Assembly (NCBI GenBank): GCA_959602365.1
Contig: CAUGSS010000039.1
Coordinates: 1 to 23,051, forward strand
Direction: 5' to 3'
Length of the DNA stretch: 23,051 nucleotides
Origin: an uncultured Eubacteriales bacterium
GTDB taxonomy: Bacteria; Bacillota; Clostridia; Oscillospirales; Oscillospiraceae
A program made the translations under genes and the position numbers. The notes under the pieces were generated by a model that ran no database searches, was not told the origin of the DNA, and saw only the letters and a list, made by a program, of their open reading frames with translations. This document shows, piece after piece, positions 6,852-14,337 of this stretch. Every line of letters starts with the position of its first letter. Within the stretch, counting starts at the first letter, position 1.

Positions 6852-8147
6852 ATGGACAGAGCTATCTACGACGCGTATGTGCGCATTCTGGAGGAGGAAC
6901 TGGTGCCGGCCATGGGCTGCACCGAGCCCATCGCGGTGGCCTACGCCGCCGCCCTGGCCCGTCAGGCCCTGGGCGTCCGGCCGGAGCAGGCCCGGGTCAG
7001 GGCCAGCGCCAATATCATCAAGAACGTGAAAAGCGTAGTGGTGCCCAATACCGGCGGGCTGCGGGGCATCGGTGCCGCGGCGGCGGCGGGCATTGCCGCA
7101 GGCAGACCGGAGCGAAAGCTGGAGGTGCTCTCCGGGGTGACTCCGGCGCAGATCCAGGAGATCGCCGCCTGTCTGGAGGAGCTGGACTGCACCGTAGAGC
7201 AGGCGGACAACGGCCACATCTTCTATATAGAAGTGCTTCTCTCCGGCGGCGGGCACACCGCCCGGGCGGAGATCACCGGCCACCACACCAACGTCACCCG
7301 GGTGGAACGGGACGGCCGCGCCCTGGGCCACGGTGAGCGCAAATCCGACGCGTCTCCCCAGGGACAGCCCGAGGGGGGCGAAACCGACCGGAGCGTGCTG
7401 ACGGTGGAGGGCATTGTGGAATTTGCCGACTGCGTCGACCCGGCAGATGTCCAGGCCGTGCTCCAGCGGCAGATCGACTGCAACACCGCCATCGCCCGGG
7501 AGGGGCTGCGGGGGGACTACGGGGCCAACATCGGCAGCATCCTGCTCTCTGCCTATGGGGACGGGGTGCACAACCGGGCCAAGGCCTGGGCGGCAGCGGG
7601 CTCCGACGGGCGGATGAACGGCTGTGAACTGCCGGTGGTCATCAATTCCGGCAGCGGCAATCAGGGCCTCACCGCCTCCCTGCCCGTGATTGTGTACGCC
7701 CAGGAGCTGGGGGCCACCCAAGAGCAGCTCTACCGGGCGCTGGTGGTGTCCAACCTGGTGACCATTCACCTGAAAAGCGGCATCGGCCCCCTGTCCGCCT
7801 ACTGCGGGGCCACCAGCGCCGGCTGCGGCGCGGGAGCCGGGGTGACCTATCTCTATGGCGGCCGCTTCTACGAAATCGCCCACACGGTGGTCAACGCTCT
7901 GGCCATCAATTCCGGCATGATCTGCGACGGGGCCAAGGCCAGCTGTGCCGCCAAGATCGCCTCAGCGGTGGAGGCAGGCCTGCTGGGAATGCAGATGCAG
8001 ATGCACGGCAGCCAGTTCTACGGCGGAGACGGCATTCTGGTCAAAGGTGTGGAGAACACCATCCGCAACATCAGCGAGCTGGCCACCGACGGCATGCGGG
8101 AGACCGACCAGACCATTATTAAACTGATGATCCACTCCTGTATCTGA
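6852..8147 (+). CDS. cyuA: L-cysteine desulfidase / serine dehydratase alpha-like protein (CyuA/YhaM, UPF0597)
   Basis: 431 residues. The family hallmark MGCTEPIAVAYA is at 21-32 with Cys23, and NSGSGNQG is at 265-272. Cys318, Cys325, Cys358 and Cys365 lie in the AYCGATSAGCGAGAG and SGMICDGAKASC segments. In characterised members three cysteines hold a [4Fe-4S] cluster that lets the enzyme split L-cysteine to pyruvate, ammonia and sulfide; such oxygen-sensitive chemistry fits an anaerobe. The start at 6852 is chosen over the in-frame ATG 6837 because AGGAGCGAG (6840-6848) is well placed. It stands alone, divergent from spmA. No dedicated cysteine transporter or CyuR regulator is adjacent. Confidence 0.92.
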   Translation: MDRAIYDAYVRILEEELVPAMGCTEPIAVAYAAALARQALGVRPEQARVRASANIIKNVKSVVVPNTGGLRGIGAAAAAGIAAGRPERKLEVLSGVTPAQIQEIAACLEELDCTVEQADNGHIFYIEVLLSGGGHTARAEITGHHTNVTRVERDGRALGHGERKSDASPQGQPEGGETDRSVLTVEGIVEFADCVDPADVQAVLQRQIDCNTAIAREGLRGDYGANIGSILLSAYGDGVHNRAKAWAAAGSDGRMNGCELPVVINSGSGNQGLTASLPVIVYAQELGATQEQLYRALVVSNLVTIHLKSGIGPLSAYCGATSAGCGAGAGVTYLYGGRFYEIAHTVVNALAINSGMICDGAKASCAAKIASAVEAGLLGMQMQMHGSQFYGGDGILVKGVENTIRNISELATDGMRETDQTIIKLMIHSCI

Positions 8148-8192
8148 CCCGACAGATCGTCCCGCTCCCCTCCGGCGCCCTGCCGCAGCCCC

Positions 8193-8232
8193 GGCGGAGA
8201 CCGCCTGCCCGGCATATTTTCCCCTTTTTTAC
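8193..8232 (+). terminator. Weak terminator after the desulfidase gene
   Basis: A short GGCGG/CCGCC stem (8193-8197, 8201-8205) is followed 12 bases later by TTTTCCCCTTTTTT. The stem is short and set back from the T run, so this is a guess for the end of the cyuA transcript. Confidence 0.35.
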
Positions 8233-8272
8233 CTTCTCTTCGACGGAAATGCTTAAAATTTTCTTGTTTGGA

Positions 8273-8300
8273 TTGACAAGATTATACGATTTGTTATAAT
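8273..8300 (+). promoter_or_regulatory. Strong sigma-A promoter of abrB with an overlapping operator-like site
   Basis: Consensus TTGACA at 8273-8278 and TATAAT at 8295-8300, 16-base spacer. The spacer and -10 box together form the AT-rich near-palindrome 8281-8300 (ATTATAC...TTATAAT), which closely resembles the perfect palindrome at 8684-8704 on the other side of the gene. A regulator bound here would block the promoter; autorepression by AbrB is the natural guess. Confidence 0.8.
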
Positions 8301-8347
8301 GATTGACGAATGTTGTCGTTCGAAACACATGCAGAGGAGGTAATTGC

Positions 8348-8605
8348 ATGAAAATCAAGTCCACAGGCATCGTCCGCAAGGTAGATGAGCTGGGCCGGAT
8401 TGTCCTTCCGATTGAGCTGCGCCGCACCCTGGATATCGGGGAGAAAGACGCCGTCGAAATCTATGTGGAAGGCACGTCCATCGTCCTGAAAAAGTACCAG
8501 CCTTCCTGCATTTTCTGTGGAGATTCCAAAAAAGTTGTGGATTTTAAGGGCAAGAACGTTTGCTCGAAATGTCTGCGGGAACTACAGAACAAGCAGGAGC
8601 AGTGA
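8348..8605 (+). CDS. abrB: AbrB-type transition-state regulator with a C-terminal Cys-pair knuckle
   Basis: 85 residues. Residues 1-52 (STGIVRKVDELGRIVLPIEL, then RRTLDIGEKDAVEIYVEG) match the swapped-hairpin DNA-binding domain of AbrB and SpoVT almost word for word. The C-terminal part differs from Bacillus AbrB: CIFC and CSKC, 18 residues apart, suggest a small zinc-binding knuckle, as in many clostridial members. AbrB binds AT-rich, bent promoter DNA as a tetramer and holds back stationary-phase and sporulation genes during growth. GAGGAGG at 8334-8340 sets the start. The gene converges on rsmI as in B. subtilis, which supports a true AbrB relationship. Confidence 0.93.
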   Translation: MKIKSTGIVRKVDELGRIVLPIELRRTLDIGEKDAVEIYVEGTSIVLKKYQPSCIFCGDSKKVVDFKGKNVCSKCLRELQNKQEQ

Positions 8606-8617
8606 GGCAGGACCTGA

Positions 8618-8660
8618 AAAAACGGCGAGGGGAAAATTCCCGTCGCCGTTTTTCCATTTT
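8618..8660 (+). terminator. Terminator of abrB
   Basis: An 11-base stem AAAAACGGCGA / TCGCCGTTTTT (8618-8628, 8643-8653), extended inside by GGGAA/TTCCC, then a T-rich tail. The A-rich left arm means it can also work for rsmI read-through on the other strand. Confidence 0.88.
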
Positions 8661-8683
8661 TATCCTTTTTCTGTTGGAGCCAA

Positions 8684-8704
8684 AATTATACAATTTGTAT
8701 AATT
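8684..8704. promoter_or_regulatory. Perfect AT-rich palindrome at the rsmI 3' end
   Basis: Ten-base arms AATTATACAA / TTGTATAATT around a single central T. It touches the rsmI stop codon and lies 24 bases past the abrB terminator stem. It resembles the site 8281-8300 in the abrB promoter and is a candidate AbrB-family or other dimer operator. Each half also contains a TATAAT-like box, so a cryptic antisense promoter is another reading. Confidence 0.5.
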
Positions 8705-9549
8705 CATTCCCCCTGGCGTCCGCTCCGGGCGGCCTGGGCGTAGAGCTCATTTTTCCCCAGGCCGGTCTCCGCCGCCGCCTGGCGGGCGGCGTCCTTCATG
8801 GACAGGCCCTGCTCCCGCAGCTCCAGCACCCGGCGCACCCCCTCCTCCAGAGAGGGGCGGGCCGGCTCCGCCTCCGGTGCGCCCTCCACCACCAGTACAA
8901 ATTCCCCCTTGGGGGGCAGGCTTTCATAGCGCTCCGCCGCCTCTCCCAGCGTGGTGCGCACCACCTCTTCGTGGAGCTTGGTCAGCTCCCGGCACAGGGA
9001 AATGCGCCGCTGGGGGCCAAAGGCATCCCGCAGGTCGGCCAGGGTGGCCCGCAGCTTGTGAGGGGCTTCATAGAAGATCATGGTGCGCCGCTCCTCCCGC
9101 AGGGCGTTCAGATGGGCGGTGCGGTTTTTCCTGTTCATGACCAGAAAGCCCTCAAAGGTGAAGCGCCCGGTGGGCAGGCCGCTGACCGCCAGGGCGGTGA
9201 CCAGCGCACAGGGGCCGGGAATGGCGCACACCTGGACCCCGGCGGCGGCGCACTGGGCCACCAGCTCCTCCCCGGGGTCGCTGATGGCGGGCATGCCCGC
9301 ATCGGTGACCAGCGCGCAGCTCTCCCCGGCCAGGATGCGGCTCAAAATCTGGGGGCCGCTGGTCTCGGTGTTGTGGCGGTAATAGCTGACCAGGGGCTTT
9401 TTCAGCCCCAGATGGTTCAGAATCTTCAGGGACACCCGGGTGTCCTCCGCGGCAATGAAATCCACCTGGGCCAAGGTATCAATAACCCGCTGGCTCAAGT
9501 CTCCCAAGTTGCCGATGGGGGTGGGCACCAGATATAAAACGCCTGCCAT
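8704..9549 (-). CDS. rsmI: 16S rRNA (cytidine(1402)-2'-O)-methyltransferase
   Basis: 281 residues, family length. The tetrapyrrole-methylase-like fold shows TPIGNLGD at 10-17, AAEDTR at 33-38, the SAM loop TDAGMPAISDPG, and PGPCALVTALAVSGLP. RsmI adds the 2'-O-methyl of m4Cm1402 in the decoding centre with S-adenosylmethionine. A C-terminal helical HTH-like extension (SMKDAARQAAAETGLGKNEL) is also typical. GAGGAG lies just upstream of ATG 9549, inside the end of the trmN-like gene; the nine-base gap shows the two are co-transcribed. Confidence 0.95.
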   Translation of the reverse strand: MAGVLYLVPTPIGNLGDLSQRVIDTLAQVDFIAAEDTRVSLKILNHLGLKKPLVSYYRHNTETSGPQILSRILAGESCALVTDAGMPAISDPGEELVAQCAAAGVQVCAIPGPCALVTALAVSGLPTGRFTFEGFLVMNRKNRTAHLNALREERRTMIFYEAPHKLRATLADLRDAFGPQRRISLCRELTKLHEEVVRTTLGEAAERYESLPPKGEFVLVVEGAPEAEPARPSLEEGVRRVLELREQGLSMKDAARQAAAETGLGKNELYAQAARSGRQGE

Positions 9550-9558
9550 GCTGTCTCC

Positions 9559-10218
9559 TCACTTTCCAATCTCCACCGGCAGCACCCGCAGCCCGGGCCT
9601 GCCGCCTTTTTTTGCCTCCACCAGGGCCAGATTGGCCCCGGTCGCCGGGCCGGTCTGAAGGAGCTGAAGCCGCTTGGGCTCCAGTCCCGCCGCCCGCAGC
9701 GCGGCGAACAGCTCCGCCAACCGCTCCGGGCGCAGGCACAGGGCAAAGCGCCCGCCGTTTTTGCACAGCCGTCCCGCCGTCCCGCAGGCGCTCTGAAGGG
9801 TAAAGCTCCCCTCTGTCCGGGCCGCCGCCCGGGCGGCACACCCAGAGACAGCCCCATCCCCGGCGGGAAAATAGGGCGGATTGGCCGCCACCAGGTCATA
9901 GCCTCCCCAGGGCAGCGCCGGGTGGCGGTCATTCAAATCCCCGGTGATAACCGTGCCGGCCAGGCCGTTGCAGGCCAGATTTTCCCGGCACAGGGCGGCG
10001 GCGGCCTCCCGCAGCTCCACGCCATCCAGCGTCAGCCCGTCCGACCGGGCGGCCAGGGGGATGAGCAGATTGCCCACCCCGCACCCCAGGTCACACACCC
10101 GGTCCCCCCTGTGCAGGGTGGCAAAGCGGGCCAGGGCCAGGGCGTCCCGGGTGAGCCGGAACTCCTCCGAGGACTGCAGCAATGTCAGCCCGTCTACCTC
10201 TTCCCGTGTGATCACCCG
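9559..10218 (-). CDS. tRNA1(Val) (adenine(37)-N6)-methyltransferase-like protein (TrmN6/YabB)
   Basis: 219 residues from GTG 10218. Rossmann methyltransferase with motif I DLGCGVG at 42-48 and the amino-methylase motif NPPY at 112-115. It is related to E. coli TrmN6/YfiC and B. subtilis YabB, which methylate N6 of A37 in tRNA. I prefer the GTG start because GGGGAGGG lies six bases upstream, while ATG 10233 and 10239 lack a ribosome site and lie within a few bases of the start expected from the TACAAT box at 10252-10257. Using an ATG would add five or seven residues. Its position before rsmI matches the yabB-yazA-rsmI order of Bacillus, but the GIY-YIG gene yazA is absent. The exact tRNA target is inferred from the family. 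Confidence 0.88.
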   Translation of the reverse strand, partial: RVITREEVDGLTLLQSSEEFRLTRDALALARFATLHRGDRVCDLGCGVGNLLIPLAARSDGLTLDGVELREAAAALCRENLACNGLAGTVITGDLNDRHPALPWGGYDLVAANPPYFPAGDGAVSGCAARAAARTEGSFTLQSACGTAGRLCKNGGRFALCLRPERLAELFAALRAAGLEPKRLQLLQTGPATGANLALVEAKKGGRPGLRVLPVEIGK

Positions 10219-10270
10219 TCTCCCTCCCCGCATTCCCATCGCTTTGGCACCATTGTACCATAGCCGACCC

Positions 10271-10311
10271 AAAAGGGCCAGCCCCGCGCAATGCCGGGGC
10301 CGGCCCTTTTT
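10271..10311. terminator. Two-sided hairpin terminator between the L,D-transpeptidase and trmN-like genes
   Basis: Arms 10271-10286 and 10295-10310 pair over 15 of 16 positions (one A/C mismatch). T runs flank it on both strands. It serves the leftward L,D-transpeptidase transcript, which ends 23 bases to the right. Confidence 0.85.
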
Positions 10312-10333
10312 GCTGTCATTTGGATTGGTGCGG

Positions 10334-11782
10334 TCAGCTGACGATCTCCGTGGCCGGGTCATCCAGGTTGTAGACCACCACCGCGGTGCCGATGCTGACG
10401 GTCTCGTAGATGGTTTTGGCGGCGGCCTCCGGCGTGTTGACGCAGCCGTGGCTGCCGTTGGTGAGATAGATGGTCCCGCCGTAGCTGCTGCGCCAGCCGT
10501 CGGCGTCATGGACGCCCACGTTGCCGTTGAAGGGGATCCAGTACTTCACCGGGCTGGCGTAGCCCATGGTCTCGATGGTGCCCAGCACCGCGTCCCGCTC
10601 CATGCCGTCGATGGCCCAGACGCTGCCGTAGGGGGTGCCGTTGCCGTTGTTGGGGTTGCCGGTGACCACCGGGGTCTCCACAATCAGCTCGTAGTCTTTA
10701 TAGCACCACATCATCTGCTCGGAGATGCTGATCTCAATATAGGTGCCGCCGATGTCGTCGACCCCCATATTCATGCCCTTGTACTGCCACTCCGCCTCCA
10801 TGTTCTCCACCGTTTCACCGGCCCGAACCGCCTCCAGAATCTTGTCGGTGGTGTCGCCCCGGGCCAGGCACCAGCCGTAGTCGCCGCCGGTGAGCTTGAC
10901 CTTCACGCCGCTGTGGGTGGTGACTTCATGGGTCAGGCCGAAGGTATCAATCTTATAGGCAATCTGGGTCTTGACGAAGTCATAGGCCAGGTCGTAGTTC
11001 AGATCCAGCGTTCCGTTCTCATCCTCCGCGATCCAGGTGCGGATCACATCGGCGTTGATCGTGACAATCCGGTCATCCCCAAAGTCAAAGGTGACATTGG
11101 CCTGGAGATATCCGTTGAGCTTTTCCGCCGTGGCGGCCAGATCCGCGTCATCTGAGAAAACGGTGGGCGCCAGATAGAGTCCCTGGGCATCCAGGTCAAT
11201 CTCTGTCTCTCCGCTGCTCAAGGCGGTCACGATGGCGCTCACCGCCTTCTCCGTGTCCAGCTGAGTGCCCTCTACCGCCTCCTGCACCACAAACTGGGTG
11301 CCGTCGTCCACCACCTGGGCATTCTGAACCGGAGTATAATCCCGGAAGCAGTTCAGCCCCCGAACCACCTGTTCGGCCTGGGCGGTGTCCACCGTGGCAT
11401 CGGCGGCGGCGGTGAGCTCATGGGAACGGAACCGGTCGATGAGCCACAGATAGGGGTTAAACTGCTCCAGCAGCCGGTCCACATCCCCGTTGTCCACATA
11501 GACCAGTCCGATCTGCTCCGCCGTGATGGTCTCGGTGGCGTCTCCCCGTTCCACAATGGTCAGAGTGTAGGACTCCACCTGATTGGCCAGTTCATCTTTG
11601 GCCCGCTCCGCAGTCATACCGCTCACATCGATGCCGTTGATGGTGGTGTTGGCCGGAAAGCGCCCCTGCTGGTGCCGGGCCATAATGCAGTAGAACAGCG
11701 TCAGGCCCACCAGAACCACCGCCACTACGGCTACGATTAAGATGATCATTTTTTTCTTTTGCGCACGAACCTCTTGTTCCAT
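10334..11782 (-). CDS. Membrane-anchored L,D-transpeptidase (YkuD domain) with peptidoglycan-binding repeats
   Basis: 482 residues. A short basic cytoplasmic start and one membrane span (about 12-32) place the rest outside the cell. Residues 42-330 hold two copies of the YoaR-type putative peptidoglycan-binding domain (each begins near NTTINGIDVSGMTAERAK or QLDTEKAVSAIV). The C-terminal YkuD domain (about 355-477) has VHDADGW and the catalytic SHGCVN motif with His445 and Cys447. Such enzymes form 3-3 cross-links or anchor groups on peptidoglycan and resist most beta-lactams other than carbapenems. GGAGG precedes ATG 11782. It has its own promoter and terminator and no partner gene. Clostridia often encode several such proteins; the vegetative or spore role is not shown by the sequence. 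Confidence 0.93.
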   Translation of the reverse strand: MEQEVRAQKKKMIILIVAVVAVVLVGLTLFYCIMARHQQGRFPANTTINGIDVSGMTAERAKDELANQVESYTLTIVERGDATETITAEQIGLVYVDNGDVDRLLEQFNPYLWLIDRFRSHELTAAADATVDTAQAEQVVRGLNCFRDYTPVQNAQVVDDGTQFVVQEAVEGTQLDTEKAVSAIVTALSSGETEIDLDAQGLYLAPTVFSDDADLAATAEKLNGYLQANVTFDFGDDRIVTINADVIRTWIAEDENGTLDLNYDLAYDFVKTQIAYKIDTFGLTHEVTTHSGVKVKLTGGDYGWCLARGDTTDKILEAVRAGETVENMEAEWQYKGMNMGVDDIGGTYIEISISEQMMWCYKDYELIVETPVVTGNPNNGNGTPYGSVWAIDGMERDAVLGTIETMGYASPVKYWIPFNGNVGVHDADGWRSSYGGTIYLTNGSHGCVNTPEAAAKTIYETVSIGTAVVVYNLDDPATEIVS

Positions 11783-11820
11783 AGCAGCCTCCGTTGATCA
11801 GATTACATCTCTTCTATTGT

Positions 11821-11849
11821 ATTATAGTTCTGTCCGAATGAGGCGTCAA
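11821..11849 (-). promoter_or_regulatory. Sigma-A promoter of the L,D-transpeptidase gene
   Basis: On the minus strand, TTGACG (11849-11844) and TATAAT (11826-11821) with a 17-base spacer. A second TTTGACGC copy lies 29 bases upstream at 11879-11872. Confidence 0.85.
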
Positions 11850-11924
11850 ATAAAAACTTGGTTAAGAAAAAGCGTCAAAAAACTACAATTTTCCATTGGA
11901 ATATTTCCAGATTTCGACAGATTT

Positions 11925-11958
11925 CAAAAAACAGCCGCCGGAGAAACTCCGGCGGCTG
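11925..11958 (-). terminator. Terminator of the EF-G-like gene
   Basis: A perfect 12-bp stem (11932-11943 with 11947-11958), three-base loop, followed on the minus strand by six T residues. It lies 19 bases after the stop codon. Confidence 0.92.
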
Positions 11959-11977
11959 CAAAACACGGGATAAGCCC

Positions 11978-14047
11978 TTACTCGGCCTGAAGGGCCTTGG
12001 CCTCCTCGATGGCCTTGGCCTGGGCGGCAGGGGGGCAGTCCTCATAGCGGATGAAGTGGAAGGTGAAGGTGCCCCGGCTCTGGGTCATGGCCCGCAGCTC
12101 GATGGCATAGTTGGTCATCTCCGCCATGGGCACCTCAGCCTCGATGACCTGCTCGCCGTTCTCGGTGGGATTCATGCCCATGACCCGGCCCCGGCGCTTG
12201 TTCAGATCGCCGATGACGTCGCCCATGTAGCTGTCGGGAACGGTGACCTGCAGCTCGCCCACCGGCTCCATCATCACCGGGTTGGCCTCGGGCAGGGCCG
12301 CTTTGTAGGCCAGCTGGGCCGCGGTCTTGAAGGCGATTTCAGAGGAGTCCACCGGGTGATAGGATCCATCATAGAGCACAGCCTTCAGATTGACCACCGG
12401 ATATCCCGCCAGCACGCCGTGCTGGCAGGCCTCCCGCAGGCCCTTCTCCACCGCGGGGAAGAAGTTCTTGGGCACGCTGCCGCCGAAGACCTCCTCCTCA
12501 AAGACCAGATCCTCGCTGTCACAGGGCTCGAAGCGGATCCACACGTCGCCGAACTGGCCGCTGCCGCCGGTCTGCTTCTTGTGGCGGCCCTGCTTGGAGA
12601 CGGTCTTGCGGATCTTCTCCCGATAGGCCACCCGGGGCTCCTGCAGGGTGGCTTCCACGCCGAAGCGGCTCTTCAGCTTGGACACCAGCACGTCGATCTG
12701 GATGTCGCCGGCGGCGGTGATGACCATCTGATGGGTCTCGGCGTTGTTGGTGACGGTGAAGGAGGGATCCTCCTCGTTCAGGCGCTGGAGACCGGCGGCC
12801 ACCTTGTCCTCCTGGCCCCGGGTCTTGGGGACGATGGCCTTGGAGAAATTGGGCTCGGCAAAGGGAATGCCCTCAAACTTGATGACCCGGCGGGTATCGC
12901 AGAGGGTGTCTCCGGTCTTGACCCGGTCCATCTTGGCAATGGCGCCGATGTCGCCGCAGGTCAGCTCCTTGACCTCGGTGGCCTTCTTGCCCCGCATGGT
13001 GTACAGCCGGCCCAGCTTTTCCGTGCTGCCGCTGGTGACATCCATCAGGGAGAGGTCGGCGGTCAGCGTGCCGGAGTACACCTTCACATAGGAGTACTTG
13101 CCATACTGATCCGCAGTGGTCTTGAACACCAGGGCGGCGGGCATGGCGCCGGGGGCCACGACAAACTCGTCGGGCTCGCCCTCCTCATCGGTGACCACCT
13201 GGGCGGGGGCGTCCATGGGGGAGGGGGCCAGGTCCACGATACCGTTGATCAGGGCCATGGTGCCCAGGCCGGTGAGGGCGCTGCCGCAGAACACGGGGAC
13301 CAGGCTGCCGTCCTTGACGCCGGTGCGCAGGCCCTGGATGATCTCCGCATAGGTGAAGCTTTCGCCGCTGAAGAACTTCTCCATGAACTCCTCGCTGGTC
13401 TCGGCCACCGACTCCATCAGGGCCTCATACTGCTCCTCCACCACGGAGACCTTGTCCTCGGGGACGGGGATCTCCTGGCGCTTTCCGTCCACCAGCGTGT
13501 AGGCCCGCTTGTTGACAATATCCACGATGCCGGTGACGTGCTTGTTCTCGTCCCAGATGGGGATCACCAGCGGGGCGATGGTGCGGCCGAAGTGCTCCCG
13601 CAGGGTGGCAAAGGCGCCATTGAAGTCGCCGTTGTCCTCGTCCATCTTGGAGATGTAGATGAAACGGGGCAGCTTGTGCTGGTTCAGGTATTTCCAGGCC
13701 CGCTCGGTGCCCACGCTCAGGCCGCTCTTGGCGTCGCAGACAATGATGCCCAGCTCGGCCACCCGGAGGGCCTCCTGAACCTCGCCGGAGAAGTCGTAGT
13801 TACCCGGAGTATCCAAAACGTTGATCTTGCACCCGTTGTACTCCACAGGGGCCAGAGCGGTGGAAATGGAGATCTGGCGCTTGATCTCTTCGGCGTCGTA
13901 ATCGCACACGGTGTTGCCGTCAGTGGTGCGGCCCTGGCGGTCCAGCACCCCGGTCAAATAGAGCATGCTCTCCACCAGGGTGGTCTTGCCGTTGCCGCCA
14001 TGGCCCAGCAGGGCGACGTTTCGGATGTTTTGCACGGAATAACTCAT
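11978..14047 (-). CDS. Elongation factor G-like GTPase (EF-G2-type paralogue)
   Basis: 689 residues with the full EF-G domain order I-V, including a TFHFIRYEDCPP C-terminal stretch. The G motifs differ from canonical EF-G: P-loop GHGGNGKTT (15-23) in place of AHIDAGKTT, switch I RQISI (57-61) in place of RGITI, switch II DTPGNYDF (79-86) with Asn83 where the catalytic His belongs, and SKMD (133-136) for NKMD. This set marks the EF-G-like branch, distinct from the housekeeping fusA that sits by rpsL/rpsG. Members bind the ribosome, but canonical translocase activity is doubtful. No TetM-like tip signature is seen. AAGGAG precedes ATG 14047. It is a single-gene transcription unit with a strong promoter. 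Confidence 0.92.
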   Translation of the reverse strand: MSYSVQNIRNVALLGHGGNGKTTLVESMLYLTGVLDRQGRTTDGNTVCDYDAEEIKRQISISTALAPVEYNGCKINVLDTPGNYDFSGEVQEALRVAELGIIVCDAKSGLSVGTERAWKYLNQHKLPRFIYISKMDEDNGDFNGAFATLREHFGRTIAPLVIPIWDENKHVTGIVDIVNKRAYTLVDGKRQEIPVPEDKVSVVEEQYEALMESVAETSEEFMEKFFSGESFTYAEIIQGLRTGVKDGSLVPVFCGSALTGLGTMALINGIVDLAPSPMDAPAQVVTDEEGEPDEFVVAPGAMPAALVFKTTADQYGKYSYVKVYSGTLTADLSLMDVTSGSTEKLGRLYTMRGKKATEVKELTCGDIGAIAKMDRVKTGDTLCDTRRVIKFEGIPFAEPNFSKAIVPKTRGQEDKVAAGLQRLNEEDPSFTVTNNAETHQMVITAAGDIQIDVLVSKLKSRFGVEATLQEPRVAYREKIRKTVSKQGRHKKQTGGSGQFGDVWIRFEPCDSEDLVFEEEVFGGSVPKNFFPAVEKGLREACQHGVLAGYPVVNLKAVLYDGSYHPVDSSEIAFKTAAQLAYKAALPEANPVMMEPVGELQVTVPDSYMGDVIGDLNKRRGRVMGMNPTENGEQVIEAEVPMAEMTNYAIELRAMTQSRGTFTFHFIRYEDCPPAAQAKAIEEAKALQAE

Positions 14048-14130
14048 GGTTTGCTTCTCTCCTTACTATTGTGTTGGTTCATGGCGAATTAAACAAGCAA
14101 AACTTGCGCTTTTCATCCATCATTAGGCAC

Positions 14131-14159
14131 ATTATACATCAGCATTGGCAGGATTACAA
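14131..14159 (-). promoter_or_regulatory. Sigma-A promoter of the EF-G-like gene
   Basis: Minus-strand TTGTAA (14159-14154), 17-base spacer, TATAAT (14136-14131). The predicted leader is about 75-80 bases. Confidence 0.82.
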
Positions 14160-14238
14160 GACATTATTTTCGTTTCCCACAAATAGAACCGCTTTATTTT
14201 ATAGGTTTTTTGGCATATCGCTCAAAATTGTTTCTCTT

Positions 14239-14272
14239 TTGCCTTGTTCCCCCAGGGCTTATATGATAAAAT
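14239..14272 (+). promoter_or_regulatory. Promoter of the SDR-HExxH-AlkZ-like run
   Basis: Two overlapping readings both have 17-base spacers: TTGCCT (14239-14244) with TATGAT (14262-14267), and TTGTTC (14244-14249) with TAAAAT (14267-14272). It is back to back with the EF-G-like promoter. Confidence 0.6.
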
Positions 14273-14289
14273 GGTTATCAACTGGAAAA

Positions 14290-14306
14290 GCCGGGGCGTC
14301 CCCGGC
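14290..14306 (+). other. GC-rich hairpin in the leader of the SDR gene
   Basis: Seven-base arms GCCGGGG / CCCCGGC with a three-base loop, between the promoter and the ribosome site. There is no T tract. It may stabilise the 5' end; no regulatory class is recognised. Confidence 0.4.
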
Positions 14307-14337
14307 CTGGATGCGTCAAAAGGAGGACTCATCAATT

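Noticed and set aside
6606..7883. A 425-codon minus-strand open frame opposite the cysteine desulfidase gene
   Set aside because: It is a shadow of a well-supported gene, runs into the spmA control region, lacks a ribosome site and matches no family.
9559..10509. A 316-codon version of the trmN-like gene
   Set aside because: The extra N-terminal part crosses the terminator at 10271-10311 and the end of the L,D-transpeptidase gene and has no domain character.
11843..11879. Two GCGTCAAA copies 29 bases apart as a regulator box pair
   Set aside because: One copy is simply the -35 box of the L,D-transpeptidase promoter in an AT-rich gap; two short copies are not enough.
11858..14092. A 744-codon plus-strand open frame over the EF-G-like gene, and a similar 791-codon frame over ftsH (17066-19441)
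   Set aside because: Both lie antisense to clear, full-length genes. Their products are rich in Gly, His, Leu, Ala and Val with no family pattern. GC-rich genes with few A/T-starting codons leave such stop-free shadows.
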